Shown piece by piece: positions 9,581 to 18,769 of a stretch of DNA of 46,754 nucleotides. This stretch comes from Candidatus Peribacteria bacterium (GTDB lineage: Bacteria > Patescibacteria > JAEDAM01 > Absconditabacterales > Absconditicoccaceae): contig JAITQZ010000089.1 of assembly GCA_031288635.1 (NCBI GenBank), forward strand, positions 1 to 46,754. Reading direction: 5' to 3'. Both the position numbers and the translations under genes were made by a program. The notes under the pieces are model-generated. The model saw only the letters and a program-made list of their open reading frames with translations. It was not told the DNA's origin and did not search any database. How positions within the stretch are numbered: the first letter of the stretch is position 1; the number at the start of each line of letters is the position of its first letter.

Positions 9581-10183
9581 ATGAAAAATTTAGTAGTATT
9601 TGTAGCGATATCGCTTGTAGGTATCACATCGTGCACTTCTGAATCAATTTGTGAAGTGCAAAAGCCTGATACCCAGTTTGAAGCACCTGTGGTTTATCAG
9701 ACTCCTCCTGTGTATTCCGAGAAAGTAGTAGAATTTCTCAAAGACAAGAACGTCTCTTTAGGAATAGAGGAATATCTCGCCCTTTCAGTAGGAAAACAGA
9801 TAACAGTTATAGAAAGTTATCATCAGGATAAATCCTTCGTTCCTCTACGACATGAAGAGATAAAAAAAGAGTTTTTTATCTCTCAAAAGGGGAATGTCCT
9901 TTATCTTGAAGAAGGAACAACAACACATTGTGAAACTTCTTTGCAATGGGGCTGGCGGTTTATTGGAATATGGTTTGTTCTAATGCTTGCCATAGAGGTA
10001 TTCGTTGGAGATGGGTATACTTATGAGTGTATTATTTCAATTTTATCTGCAGTGGGATGTTTCATAAGTATTGTGATGACGGCTGTAGGGTATGGGTATT
10101 TAGCAATCTATCTACTCACAACAATAGCTGTTTGGTGGGTACTGACTGGCATATTCTATTACAAAAGAAAAAAAAACGACTAA
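9581..10183 (+). CDS. Lipoprotein with C-terminal membrane segments, unknown function
   Basis: From ATG 9581 the 200-aa product begins with a lipoprotein signal peptide (LVVFVAISLVGITSC; lipobox GITSC, Cys at residue 18). A soluble part follows (about 19-115), then two or three hydrophobic segments (RFIGIWFVLMLAIEVFV; IISILSAVGCFISIVMTAV; YLAIYLLTTIAVWWVLTGI) and a basic tail. A longer reading from an ATG at 9521 would overlap the promoter. The leader is A-rich (AAAAAAAACA before ATG). None of its roughly 13 glycines uses UGA. I recognise no family. The hairpin at 10201-10237 ends transcription. Confidence 0.65.
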   Translation: MKNLVVFVAISLVGITSCTSESICEVQKPDTQFEAPVVYQTPPVYSEKVVEFLKDKNVSLGIEEYLALSVGKQITVIESYHQDKSFVPLRHEEIKKEFFISQKGNVLYLEEGTTTHCETSLQWGWRFIGIWFVLMLAIEVFVGDGYTYECIISILSAVGCFISIVMTAVGYGYLAIYLLTTIAVWWVLTGIFYYKRKKND

Positions 10184-10200
10184 ACTTGTTCTAAAACTTT

Positions 10201-10243
10201 ACAGCTATAATAATTCATATTGAGTTATTCTAGCTGTTTTTTT
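10201..10243 (+). terminator. Terminator shared by convergent genes
   Basis: ACAGCTATAATAA (10201-10213) pairs with TTATTCTAGCTGT (10225-10237) with one mismatch and is followed by a T-run on the plus strand. The TAG stop of the leftward SMC-like gene lies inside the right arm (10230-10232). Confidence 0.8.
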
Positions 10244-13200
10244 CTATCTCTACCACATTATCCCAAATATCCATTTCCTGAATCTCTGTATTGTGGGTAA
10301 CCGTGTAAAATTTCATCGTCCTCTGCTTCACAAAGTTATTTAACATTTCGCTAACTTTTCCAACCGTATCCATATCCAAATTGTTAATCGTTTCATCCAA
10401 AAAGAGCAGGGGAGTATTGAGATACGACGAAATCGCAAGCATTCGTACCAATTTCAAAATCGTTCTTTGTCCTCCACTCAGGCTTTTTACTTCTCTTTCC
10501 CCCTTTTCATCATAAATTTTTGCTTCCAGCTCCAGTTTCTCAGCGGTTTCGGTGATTTTCATTGCAATTTGGTAGTCAACGACCTGTACGAGAAAAGAGT
10601 TGATAATCTCGCTTAAAACTGGCAAATATTCATCCAAGGCGATGAGCAAAATCTCTTTGCTTAAAATAGTATACAAATTCGCAAGCAATTTTTCTTGCTG
10701 CTGTAAATCTTTTACCAGATTTTTCGTGGCTGTAGCATCCGTGATGAGCTGCTCAATGTCGTGAATGGTCTGCAAGATGTTCGCAAGGGTTTGAAGCTGA
10801 GTTTTCAGCTGTTCAGAATGTTGTTCGCTGATGTGCTGTTCTAGTTGTTCAATATCAGCTTTGAGCTTTTGGCTTTTGGCTTGTAGCTCTGCGGTTTGTT
10901 GTTCCATATTCTTCAAAGAGGTTTGGAAAGCTGTTTTTTGTTGTTGGTAGTCTTGCAATTTCTGGGTTTCAGCTTCAAGTTTCATAATGGATTGGTCCAA
11001 TTGATTAATCTGTTTTTGAAGGGTCTCTTTTTGGGCGTATTTTTCTTCTCGGGATTTGTAGTCAATGGCGGTGAGGAAGGTTTTGATATGGTCTATTTGT
11101 TGTTTGTATTGTTGAATAGTCTGTCACAACCCTCCTTCTGAAGGAGGGGTAGGGGAGGTTCGTTGGAAAATTTCTTCTATCAAATTTTGTCAACGCTGGT
11201 AGTGTAAAGTTTTTAGTCAAGCAGCTTTTGCTCATGCAATATTTTCAATACTGTCATCAACAAAGAGAATATTTTCCGGTTTCTCTTGTAATCAATCGAT
11301 TAATTTTTCATAAAATTCTTTATTTGGTTTTTCTGTAGTAGTATCTGCTGAAATAAGGATATAATCAAAGCATTGTTCTATGGGCTGTAGTCGTGAATGA
11401 ATAGCAGAAAGATGATTAGAAGCTATAGCAAGTTTTATTTTGGGAAGTTTTTCAAAGATATTTGTATCTCTAAGTTCGTAAATGTTTTTTATAATATGTT
11501 CAACAAATTCTTTGATTTCTGGCTGAGATAGACCTGTTTTGTTTTCTGCCCATTTATAATAGGCATCATTCGTATTGATGTTCCCAAATTGTCTTTCTAA
11601 GATTTTTTCTGTTTCAGATAAAGGAAAGTTATTTTCTTTGATGAGAGTTCAAACGAGGTCAAAGACTATCGTAGTGATAGTAACTTTTTCTGTTGACGAA
11701 CCCCCCGTCCCTTCGGGACTCCCCCCCTTTTGAAGGGGGGTACTAACTACAGCTTCCAACTGTTCAATTTCTGCCTTTAATAAGGATTTCTGTTTTCCCA
11801 GCTGGTCAAAATGTTGCTTATTGATGACTTTGATAAACGGACAATTCGCCCCAATCTTCTCACACGAAAAAGCAGCTTGTTCATCAATGTTCACTTCAAA
11901 ATCAGCCAGTCTCTTTCTTGCTTGTTCCAATTGCTCGATTTTCATTTGCTGATTTTTTGCTTCAAGTGCAAGGTTTTTGAGTTGAAGCTCGGCTTGTTGG
12001 ATTTGGTTTGCTAGGTCTTTTCAGTGTTCTTTCAGCGTTTGGATGAGAGTATAGAGGTCGGAAAGGTTTTCTGCTTGTCAAATCCCCTCTGGTCGCTCTG
12101 CTCCAGCTTCCTTTTTATCAGAAGGAAACGCAATTTTTTGAACGCTTGCCTCCAAAGCTTGTTGCTGTGCATAGAGATTTGCCTTTTCTTGCTTTAACTG
12201 CTCTATCTGGTTGGTATCAATGCTTGCAATTTGGCGTTCCAATTGAGTGATATCGGAAATCAGCTTTTTTTGCTCTTGTTCTCGTTTATTGATTTGGGTG
12301 GTGTTGTCCGTGATTTGTTTCGTGAGATGGTCTTTGGTGGTTTGGAGGGTAAGGAGTTCTTTCTCTTTCGCCTGTAATTGTTCTTGCAGAGAGAGAAAAA
12401 GCTGACTATCGAGTCCGTTAAGCGTGAAATCGTTGAGGGTGATTTGGTCAAGGAACGGCTCGAGTTCGGAGAAAAAAGCGGAGTTTTGCTGCCACAAAGT
12501 CTCTTTCGCTCCGAAATCAAGGGGAGCCGCAACTTGTGTTCAGCAAATAGTGCTGGTGAGAGAAAGATAATTTTGATGCAATCCTTTCAAAAATTTTCTT
12601 AGTTTCATATCCTGCTGAGATTGGTCTTGTAGTGCTTTCAATTTGTAGGAAATTTCCCTTTTTTTGTCTTGTACCTGTTCTTTGGCCTCATCAATCCCGA
12701 GGAGTCCAAAGACGTTTTTGAGGACAGTAAGCCTGTCGGCGGGTTGCATTTCAAAAATATTGTCTGCATCTTGAAGGAGAAACATAGTGCTTAAAAATAC
12801 AGGCTTTGGTGGGAGAAGTTGGTCGAGGGATTGTTGGAGGTCGGTTTCGTTTTTCATCACGATTTCTTCAAGCTGGAAATCAGGGTTCATCATTAGCTCA
12901 TTGATGATATTCACATCCCGTTGGAGGGAACTCTGTGTTGATAAGCCCCCTTTTGCCCCGCAGTCCTGCGGGGCTCCCTCCCTCCCACAGTTCTGCGGGA
13001 CTTCATTACATTTCGCCTTATCAAGGGGAACCGCAATCTGTGAACCATTCGTTGTTGTGAGAGAAAAGAGTTGGCTACTACAGCTGTCTTTGCTTTTCCC
13101 CGGTTTCAACATTCTTCTCACTAAGTAGTAATTTTCACCTTCGGAAAAAATCAGACTTATTTCTCCTTCAGTACTGTGGATATTGAGCATATTCCTATTT

Positions 13201-13364
13201 GCCGTTCTGTACAAGGCATAGGTAGGACCATCGAAAAAAAGGAAACTTTTCCCACTCCCAATTGGTGCTTTGATAAGAAATTTTCCTTGCTCAAACCACA
13301 AGGAACATTCCTTTCCTTCAAAGGGTCAAATATTACGGTAGTAGATAGCGTGCAAATCAATCAT
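10230..13364 (-). CDS. SMC/Rad50-like coiled-coil ATPase with an inserted HAD domain
   Basis: One frame of 1,044 residues with UGA=Gly. The N-terminal ATPase half has Walker A (APIGSGKS, residues about 30-37) and TMFLLQDADNIFEM. Long Gln/Leu/Lys coiled coils span about 235-495. A hook-like CEKIGANCPF (Cys 501 and 508) is CxxxxxxC rather than the CxxC of Rad50. A second coiled coil leads to the C-terminal signature VKSLSGGQRTILKLVR and Walker B LLFLDETINNLD. Residues about 559-733 are a HAD phosphatase-like domain (FDLVGTL, IASNH, KPNKEFYEKL, ILFVDDSIENIAG). At least four GC-rich palindromic stretches are also translated. The family acts in DNA repair or chromosome organisation. No Mre11-type nuclease gene is adjacent. 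Confidence 0.85.
11130..11740 (-). mobile_element. HAD-coding segment bounded by inverted GC-rich palindromes, nested in the SMC-like gene
   Basis: The left arm (11130-11163) is a palindrome CCCTCCTTC/GAAGGAGGG followed by GGTAGGGGAGGTTCGT. The right arm (11696-11740) is its inverted counterpart: ACGAACCCCCC, a short GTCCC/GGGAC hairpin, then CCCCCCTT/AAGGGGGG. Both TTCGT ends face inward. The 532 bp between them encode only the HAD domain, read in frame with the ATPase on both sides through PPSEGG-like and QKGGSPEGTGG-like linkers. The HAD part has no start codon of its own. This looks like a cassette carried between two REP-like copies, but no target duplication is evident. Confidence 0.55.
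12079..12125 (-). repeat. GC-rich stretch translated inside the SMC-like gene
   Basis: It encodes SDKKEAGAERPEG, unlike the flanking Gln/Leu coiled coil, and its sequence (CCCCTCTGGTCGCTCTGCTC) is richer in GC than its surroundings. It probably is a decayed repeat like the others in this gene. Confidence 0.4.
12503..12539 (-). repeat. Dispersed repeat, copy 1 (translated)
   Basis: Plus-strand CTTTCGCTCCGAAATCAAGG through GGAGCCGCAACTTGTG resembles TTTCGCCTTATCAAGG through GGAACCGCAATCTGTG at 13011-13042. The two copies encode TQVAAPLDFGAKE and SQIAVPLDKAK in the same protein. Confidence 0.55.
12955..13042 (-). repeat. Palindromes and dispersed repeat, copy 2 (translated)
   Basis: A near-perfect palindrome GCCCCGCAG-TC-CTGCGGGGC (12955-12974) is followed by a related degenerate one (CCCACAG...CTGCGGG, 12984-12999) and by the second copy of the repeat described at 12503. 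Together they encode the Cys/Gly-rich stretch VPQNCGREGAPQDCGAKGG, which does not resemble the flanking ATPase sequence. Confidence 0.65.
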
Positions 13365-13400
13365 ATCATCCACTATACAAATCTTCTTTTGTTTTTCAAT

Positions 13401-13428
13401 TTGACTTTCCCTAAAGAATTCGTATATT
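13401..13428 (+). promoter_or_regulatory. Promoter of the 164-aa lipoprotein gene
   Basis: TTGACT (13401-13406), 16 bp, TATATT (13423-13428), 36 bp before the ATG; divergent from the SMC-like gene, which starts at 13364. Confidence 0.6.
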
Positions 13429-13464
13429 TCCAACAAGCGAGTTTTATTTTTTATCGTTATACCT

Positions 13465-13959
13465 ATGAGAAAACTCTTTTCTTTGGCAACTGTAGGAGTT
13501 GTGCTTTTAGCTCTTTCTGGATGTGGAGGAGTAAATGTGGTGGACTACAACGACAAATTAGTACACCTTCAAGAAATCTGCTACGATGCAGAGAGTGAAA
13601 TGATGAATGAGCGAGACCAAGAAAATTACGGTCAAGTAAAGACGCTGTATCCTACTACCTTAGCTACGTGTACTCAGGCACAAGTTGATTTAGCTGCTAC
13701 GGACGCTTATGATGGAGATAGTGCGTTGAGAGATGCATTTGATGCAGAATTACAATTAGAAGTAGCGTATCTTCAGAAAATCGGAGAGGCTCTCACGTAT
13801 TGGGATATTGATGAACTAACCGAGGAGCAACAAACGGCAGAAGATGCACTTTGGCAAGAAATTGATGCTATCGAAACTCAGCTTGCTACTGCATATGAAG
13901 TCAGCGAGACTGCACAAAAGGATTTTGCAGCAAAGCACGGATATGAGCTAGAAGACTAA
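13465..13959 (+). CDS. Small lipoprotein, unknown function
   Basis: The 164-aa product has a lipoprotein signal peptide (LFSLATVGVVLLALSGC; Cys at residue 20). The mature part is acidic and mostly helical, with long Glu/Ala/Gln stretches (for example ELTEEQQTAEDALWQEIDAIE) suggesting a helical bundle on the outer face of the membrane. Two Cys (residues about 39 and 70) could form a disulfide. No UGA codons occur. I recognise no family. It lies 33 bp before hsp20, probably in one transcript from the promoter at 13401, ending at the hairpin at 14346. Confidence 0.75.
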   Translation: MRKLFSLATVGVVLLALSGCGGVNVVDYNDKLVHLQEICYDAESEMMNERDQENYGQVKTLYPTTLATCTQAQVDLAATDAYDGDSALRDAFDAELQLEVAYLQKIGEALTYWDIDELTEEQQTAEDALWQEIDAIETQLATAYEVSETAQKDFAAKHGYELED

Positions 13960-13992
13960 TCTCCTACTTTATTCCTTCCCCTATTTTCAGCA

Positions 13993-14337
13993 ATGCATAC
14001 GCCAGCAATTCCTTATGATATGTATGAATCTCCCCAAGAGGTAGTCATCATTTTGCCATTGGGAGGCGTGAAGAAAGAAAGTATTGCAGTGAAAATCAAT
14101 GATTATAGAATCCTCATTACTGGCGAGAGAAATAAACCCCAGCTCAAAGAAAGCTGTCTTCCCGTCCAAGAAGAATGCTATCGAGGTCCGATTGAACTTA
14201 TCATTGATATTCCGCCGCAGGTGTATTTTGATAAAATCCATAGTAAACTTACGCTCGACAACACCCTCCAAATTATTGTCCCTAAAGCTCTCGTGCCAGA
14301 AAAAATTGCATTGGAAGTAGAGTATGAAGCGGAGTAA
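13993..14337 (+). CDS. Hsp20/alpha-crystallin small heat-shock protein
   Basis: The 114-aa product is nearly all alpha-crystallin domain: YDMYESPQEVVIILPLGGVKK, then KINDYRILITGERNKP, then GPIELIIDIPPQVYFDKIHSKLTLDNTLQIIVPK, including the conserved 'L-x-N-x-x-L-x-I-x-V-P' end. These cytoplasmic chaperones hold unfolding proteins. It is short, with little N- or C-terminal extension; an IxI tail motif is not obvious. It follows the lipoprotein gene closely and is terminated by a strong hairpin. Confidence 0.85.
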   Translation: MHTPAIPYDMYESPQEVVIILPLGGVKKESIAVKINDYRILITGERNKPQLKESCLPVQEECYRGPIELIIDIPPQVYFDKIHSKLTLDNTLQIIVPKALVPEKIALEVEYEAE

Positions 14338-14345
14338 ATCTAGCA

Positions 14346-14378
14346 AAAAATCTGTTCTTCATTGAGCAGGTTTTTCTT
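14346..14378 (+). terminator. Intrinsic terminator after hsp20
   Basis: Twelve-bp stem with two G-U pairs (AAAAATCTGTTC, 14346-14357 / GAGCAGGTTTTT, 14364-14375), loop TTCATT, then a T-rich run. Confidence 0.8.
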
Positions 14379-14431
14379 TTTTCGAAAAGTTGCAAAGTAA
14401 AAAGAGGACATTCCCCATCTTTTAAGATGAC

Positions 14432-14646
14432 TTAGCTCAATAATTCAATGAAGTCAGAAATAGAGATAAGTTTACTAGTGCCAATTTTCTCCACCTTGAT
14501 GATTTTCTCTTCTTCTAGTTGATGTACATATTTATTGATAGTCTGTCTAGTAACTCCTAATGCATCTTCCTTTTCAAAAAATTACAATCCGCTTGCATTT
14601 CTCGCTAAAAACCCTATAATAAAGCTGATGATGCTATCAGCTTTTT
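14432..14646 (-). pseudogene. Broken winged-HTH regulator fragment
   Basis: On the minus strand the residues KKADSIISFIIGFLARNASGL, then a TAA stop (14582-14584), then FFEKEDALGVTRQTINKYV and HQLEEEKIIKVEKIG resemble an N-terminal winged helix (recognition helix TRQTINKYVHQL). There is no start codon, an internal TAA and an early TAA end, so only a fragment remains. The first part overlaps the hairpin at 14621-14647, so that portion is less certain. No other gene lies in 14379-14671. Confidence 0.5.
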
Positions 14647-14647
14647 T
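14621..14647 (+). terminator. Intrinsic terminator-like hairpin upstream of tyrS
   Basis: Perfect 9-bp stem AAAGCTGAT (14621-14629) / ATCAGCTTT (14636-14644), loop GATGCT, then a T-run to 14647. It lies 25 bp before the tyrS ATG, so it either isolates tyrS from upstream transcription or acts in its leader. Confidence 0.65.
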
Positions 14648-14671
14648 ATTTCCTTATCTTCACCTTCCCCG

Positions 14672-15961
14672 ATGAACCTCAGAGACGAACTCGCTGCACG
14701 CGACTTACTCTACCAATTTACCGATGAAAAACTCTTTAATCTCTATGACTCAGGAGGTCAGAAATTTTACTGTGGCTACGACCCAAGTGCCGACTCTCTC
14801 CAAATTGGACACCTTCTGACCATTGTGGCGGCAGTCAATTTTATGAAAAGAGGCAATACATTCGTGATGGTAGTAGGAGGTGCAACCGGATTTATCGGAG
14901 ACCCGAGCGGAAAAGATGCTTCTCGTGCCTTTTTAGACGAGACCCAACTTCGCCACAATCAAGAAAGGATTAAAAAGCAGATAGAACAGCTTCTCGAAAA
15001 TCTGAAAACCATCACCGGCAAAGAGTTTAAATTTGAAGTCCAAAATAACTATGATTTCGTGAAAGAGATGAGCATTTTCGATTTCTTTGCCAACGTAGGA
15101 AAATACATCACCATCAATACGATGCTCAGCAAGGAAAGTATCAAAAAACGTATCGAAAACCCAGAATTATCTATTACCTATACCGAATTTAGCTATATGC
15201 TTCTCCAAGGTTACGATTTCTTGCACCTCTTCGAACACGATGGCGTGAAATTACAAATCGGAGGTTCCGACCAACGGGGAAATATGGTGACAGGTACCGA
15301 AATGATTAGAAAAAAACTCGGAAATGACCAAGAATGCTACGTGATGACCATTCCGCTGATGCTAGACACAACAGGAAAGAAATTTTGAAAATCTGAAGGA
15401 AATGCCGTTTGGCTCGACCCGAAAAAAAATAGTCCTTACTCCGTGTATCAGTTCTTTATGAATACGATGGATGCAGATGTTCCGAGATACTTAAAAGCTT
15501 TCACGCTGATGGAATTGGACGAAATCGAGGACATCATTCACCAGCATTCCAAGCATCCGGAGCTTCGTTATGGTCAGCAAAGATTAGCATCTTATCTTAC
15601 GGAAATGATTTTTGGTAAAACTGCTAACCAGCAAGCAGAAAAAATCACGAAAATTCTGTTTGGTTCCAGTGAGACCTTACAAATCATCTCTACAATGACT
15701 CCCGCAGAAAAAATTGCTCTCGCCGATGAAACTGGTAGCGTCCACTTAGCAGCTGAAGAAACTAGAATTCTTGAACTCCTTGTACAATCCGAACTCGCAC
15801 CTTCAAACGGAGAAGCAAAAAAGCTGATACAGTCAGGGTCAATCTTTTTCAATGAAGAGAAAATCACCGACATCAATGCTCTCATCAAAAAATCAGATTT
15901 GCCAAATGCTATCGGACTCCTCAGAAAAGGAAAAAAATCGTATAAAACCCTCCTTGCATAA
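14672..15961 (+). CDS. tyrS: Tyrosyl-tRNA synthetase
   Basis: Full-length class I TyrRS of 429 residues, which attaches tyrosine to tRNA-Tyr in the cytoplasm. The HIGH signature appears as QIGH (DPSADSLQIGHLL, near residue 45) and the tyrosine pocket as YCGYDPS and FSYMLLQGYDFLHL. The second signature is K-F-Gly-K-S-E-G-N at about residues 237-244, where the glycine codon is TGA (15386-15388). A C-terminal S4 RNA-binding domain (ELLVQSELAPSNGEAKKLI...GSIFFN) follows. Under the standard code the gene would be cut in two inside its catalytic loop, which makes it the best single proof of UGA=Gly here. Confidence 0.97.
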
Positions 15962-15974
15962 ACTGCAAAATAAT

Positions 15975-16003
15975 TTGACAAATGATGGTAAATCGGTTAT
16001 ACT
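15975..16003 (+). promoter_or_regulatory. Promoter of the secreted protein / exonuclease pair
   Basis: TTGACA (15975-15980), 17 bp, TATACT (15998-16003), 38 bp before the ATG at 16042. Confidence 0.75.
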
Positions 16004-16041
16004 TAGATGAACATTTTTTATCTCCTCTAATAAAAACAAAT

Positions 16042-17559
16042 ATGCATTATTACAAATTCTGACTTTTCTTACTCTCTTTATTGGCATTTTGTGCTGTGGG
16101 ATCTGCTACTACGATACTTAGCATTTCTTTGAATAATAATGCGACTTTTAATACGGATAAAATTTCAAATGTCCATTTTAAAGCAGGAGGGAATGATTTT
16201 GGAGGATTAATTCTTTGGCAAAATACGGCTGAGGAAACGAGAAAAATACAGGTAAAAGATAATAATACTGCCATAGGAGAATGTAAACTGAGGGTAGAAG
16301 GACTCTATTATAATGCTGAAAGGGGAGAAAGGCTTCGACCTTTAGATGGAAAAACCAGAGAGAGATTCTTTAAAGATCAACTTCTTGATACACAGATGTC
16401 AGGGGGACTTTATACCACCTGTTCAGGACTAATGAATGATCAATGGGGGTATGGGATATATGGTCATCTCACCCATACCTATAGTGGTGAAACATATGAG
16501 CTAGTAGCAGGACTAAAATATGATTTGCAACCTAACTCTGCAGGCACACCACTACTACAACCACAGCCATCCTTTGGTCCTACGCTCCAGAGATATGCAA
16601 ACCAGCGACCTTTTGGACTAATCTACGATTATAAGGGAGGATTAGGATTTGTGGGATGTGAGCTTTCTTCCACTGGATTAACAAAAGATATTGTAAATGC
16701 TCTTAATTCTTCCTGAATAAATGCTTTATTTACAGGGGAGTTAGAAAATAATCCAATACCTATCGGTGCATTAGCAGGATTAGACTGTACCGGAGCTTCT
16801 ACGACCAATTCCTTGCTGTTGCTGATGATACAGGGACTCATCGGAATGTCTACTGAATCATCTGCTGGACAACTCCTAGGAAATGAAGCCAACGCCAAAC
16901 AGCAATACTTCTCTTCCGTAAACCTCAATCAAGCCAGTCTGATTAATACTGCGAAACAAAGAGCCGAAGAGTTGTGTAGAGGAAAGTGGGGTACAGAAGT
17001 AGGAGAAATATATTGTGTTGACAGAGCATCAAGGACTTATAATGTTAGTGTTATTAAGGATAAAATTGTGATTGTAAGAAAAGGAAATATTACCTTGAAG
17101 GGGGAAATGACATCAAGTAGCAATCCACTCAATATCTTCATTGATGGCGGAAGACTAATTTTGGATATGAGTGGTCAAGTGCAATCATTCGATAAAAATG
17201 GATACCCAACTGTATCTGATGCAGTGTATACAGGTATCTATCTCAAGGGAAATTTCATTATCAATGGAATTATGGTAGGTAATGATAATAAACCTGTAGA
17301 AAATCAGACTTTCATCCACGGAAAGTTTACTTCCCTCAATACGTATGCCGAACCTAGTCAACAAAGACAGACTCAACTTAATCACTTGCTTAATCCAGAA
17401 CCTACGACAGGAGAAATTGACCTCAGAGAAGTTTTCAGTCGAAGATGTGAATGGGGAATGACAACTGATGGATTCGGTGCTTGTCCGACAACAGGAGACT
17501 TCACCAATTCTCCTCTGATTATCATCAATCAAAATTACCCTTCTAAACTTGTACAATAA
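16042..17559 (+). CDS. Large secreted protein of unknown function
   Basis: The frame of 505 residues includes UGA at codon 7 (within the signal peptide MHYYKFGLFLLSLLAFCAVGSA) and at 16714. After cleavage the protein is Gly/Thr/Asn-rich with scattered Cys (TTCSGLM, FVGCELSS, GLDCTGAS, RRCEWGM, GACPTTGD), suggesting a disulfide-stabilised extracellular protein. One hydrophobic segment at residues about 255-265 (TNSLLLLMIQGLIG) could be a membrane or pilin-like core. I recognise no domain. The stop TAA overlaps the ATG of the exonuclease gene by one base (TAATG), so the two genes are coupled although their products work in different compartments. Confidence 0.7.
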
Positions 17560-18446
17560 TGAAACAATTCTTCCTCATTGATGGGTTCGCTTTTCTCTAT
17601 AGGGCTTACTATGCGTTTCCTGCGATACACAATACACAGGGACAAAATGTGAATGCAGTATTTGGATTTTTACGTATGATGATGAAGCATCGAGGCAAAC
17701 ATCCGGAATATTTTGTGATTGCTCGAGACAGCCCGTGAAAAACCTTCCGCCACGAGCAATTTGAAGACTACAAAGCCAATAGAAAAAAGATGGACGATGA
17801 CTTCAAAATACAAATTCCAATTATTCATCAAATTATAGAAGAACTACACATCCCTTCCTTAGCAATACCGGGCTACGAAGCTGACGATCTGCTTGCAAGT
17901 CTCATCCGAACCCATCACCAGCAGCCTGATGTATCCCTTTCTTTATTCTCATCAGACAAAGACCTCAAACAGGTGCTCACTGATGGCGTTTCCATCGTAG
18001 ACCCTGTGAAAGACCAGCTCTACCAAAAAGCTGACTTTTTCGCAGAGTTTGGCTTTGAACCACCGTATATTGTAGATTATCTTGCCTTGCTTGGCGATAT
18101 TGCCGATAATGTAAAAGGTGTTCCTGGTATCGGCGACAAAAAGGCACTTTTCCTCATACAAAAATATCAAACGCTAGAAAATGTCTACGACCATTTAGAC
18201 GAACTGGATGCAAATATGGTGAGAATTCTCACCGCAGGGAAAGAGTCAGCTTTTACTTCCAAATCGCTCATCCAGCTGGCTCACGTAGAAGTAGCAAACA
18301 TTCCGTTAGAGACATTCAAACTTACGCTGGATTATGATAATGCTCTGCAAACACTTTGTAATCGCTATGGATTTCAAGGCTTTCGCAAAACGCTCACCGA
18401 AATGAAAAAAGAGGCTGAATTGCCTCAACAATTGGGACTATTCTAA
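17559..18446 (+). CDS. 5'-3' exonuclease (PolA N-terminal type, stand-alone)
   Basis: The 295-aa protein matches the 5' nuclease domain of DNA polymerase I: FFLIDGFAFLYRAYYAFP at the N-terminus, DSP-Gly(UGA)-KTFRHEQFEDYKANRKKM, PGYEADDLLASL with the metal-binding acidic pair, FSSDKDLKQVL, and the helix-hairpin-helix DNA clamp LLGDIADNVKGVPGIGDKKA. No polymerase domain follows. Such proteins trim RNA primers and flaps in replication and repair. The start is fixed by overlap with the upstream stop (TAATG). Confidence 0.92.
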
Positions 18447-18459
18447 TGGTCTTCACTTT

Positions 18460-18747
18460 TTACTGTTGCAACAGATATTGAGCTACTACCTCCGCTACTA
18501 AATCGCCCAAGAGCTCTGAATATCCAGAGACAATTTTTTGTAAATCGGTTTCCTTAAAATCTCCATTTTCTCCTAGCATTGCTTCAAAGGGAGCGATTTC
18601 TTCAGGTTTCAGAATTCCTGGGATTCTTTCCATCAGTTGCGTTTGAAAAAGCATTTCCAGCATTTCCAAATCTACGGCATTATCCGAACCAAGTTCAGTC
18701 TCTAAATAGTTGAGGGCTTCCTTCACGGTAGTAAAAGGTTGTTCCAT
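18460..18747 (-). CDS. Small acidic protein of unknown function
   Basis: The 95-aa product is acidic and helical, without membrane segments or a signal peptide (for example LETELGSDNAVDLEMLEMLF and SELLGDLVAEVVAQYLLQQ). Its stop lies 13 bp from the convergent exonuclease gene and its start 22 bp after the next leftward gene, with which it probably shares a transcript. I recognise no family. Confidence 0.6.
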   Translation of the reverse strand: MEQPFTTVKEALNYLETELGSDNAVDLEMLEMLFQTQLMERIPGILKPEEIAPFEAMLGENGDFKETDLQKIVSGYSELLGDLVAEVVAQYLLQQ

Positions 18748-18769
18748 TCCTTCAAAGTTAAAAATAAAA

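Noticed and set aside
14593..14620. TTGCAT-16-TATAAT as a tyrS promoter
   Set aside because: The -10 box directly abuts a perfect terminator hairpin (14621-14647); the start site would fall inside the stem. The match may be chance in AT-rich DNA.
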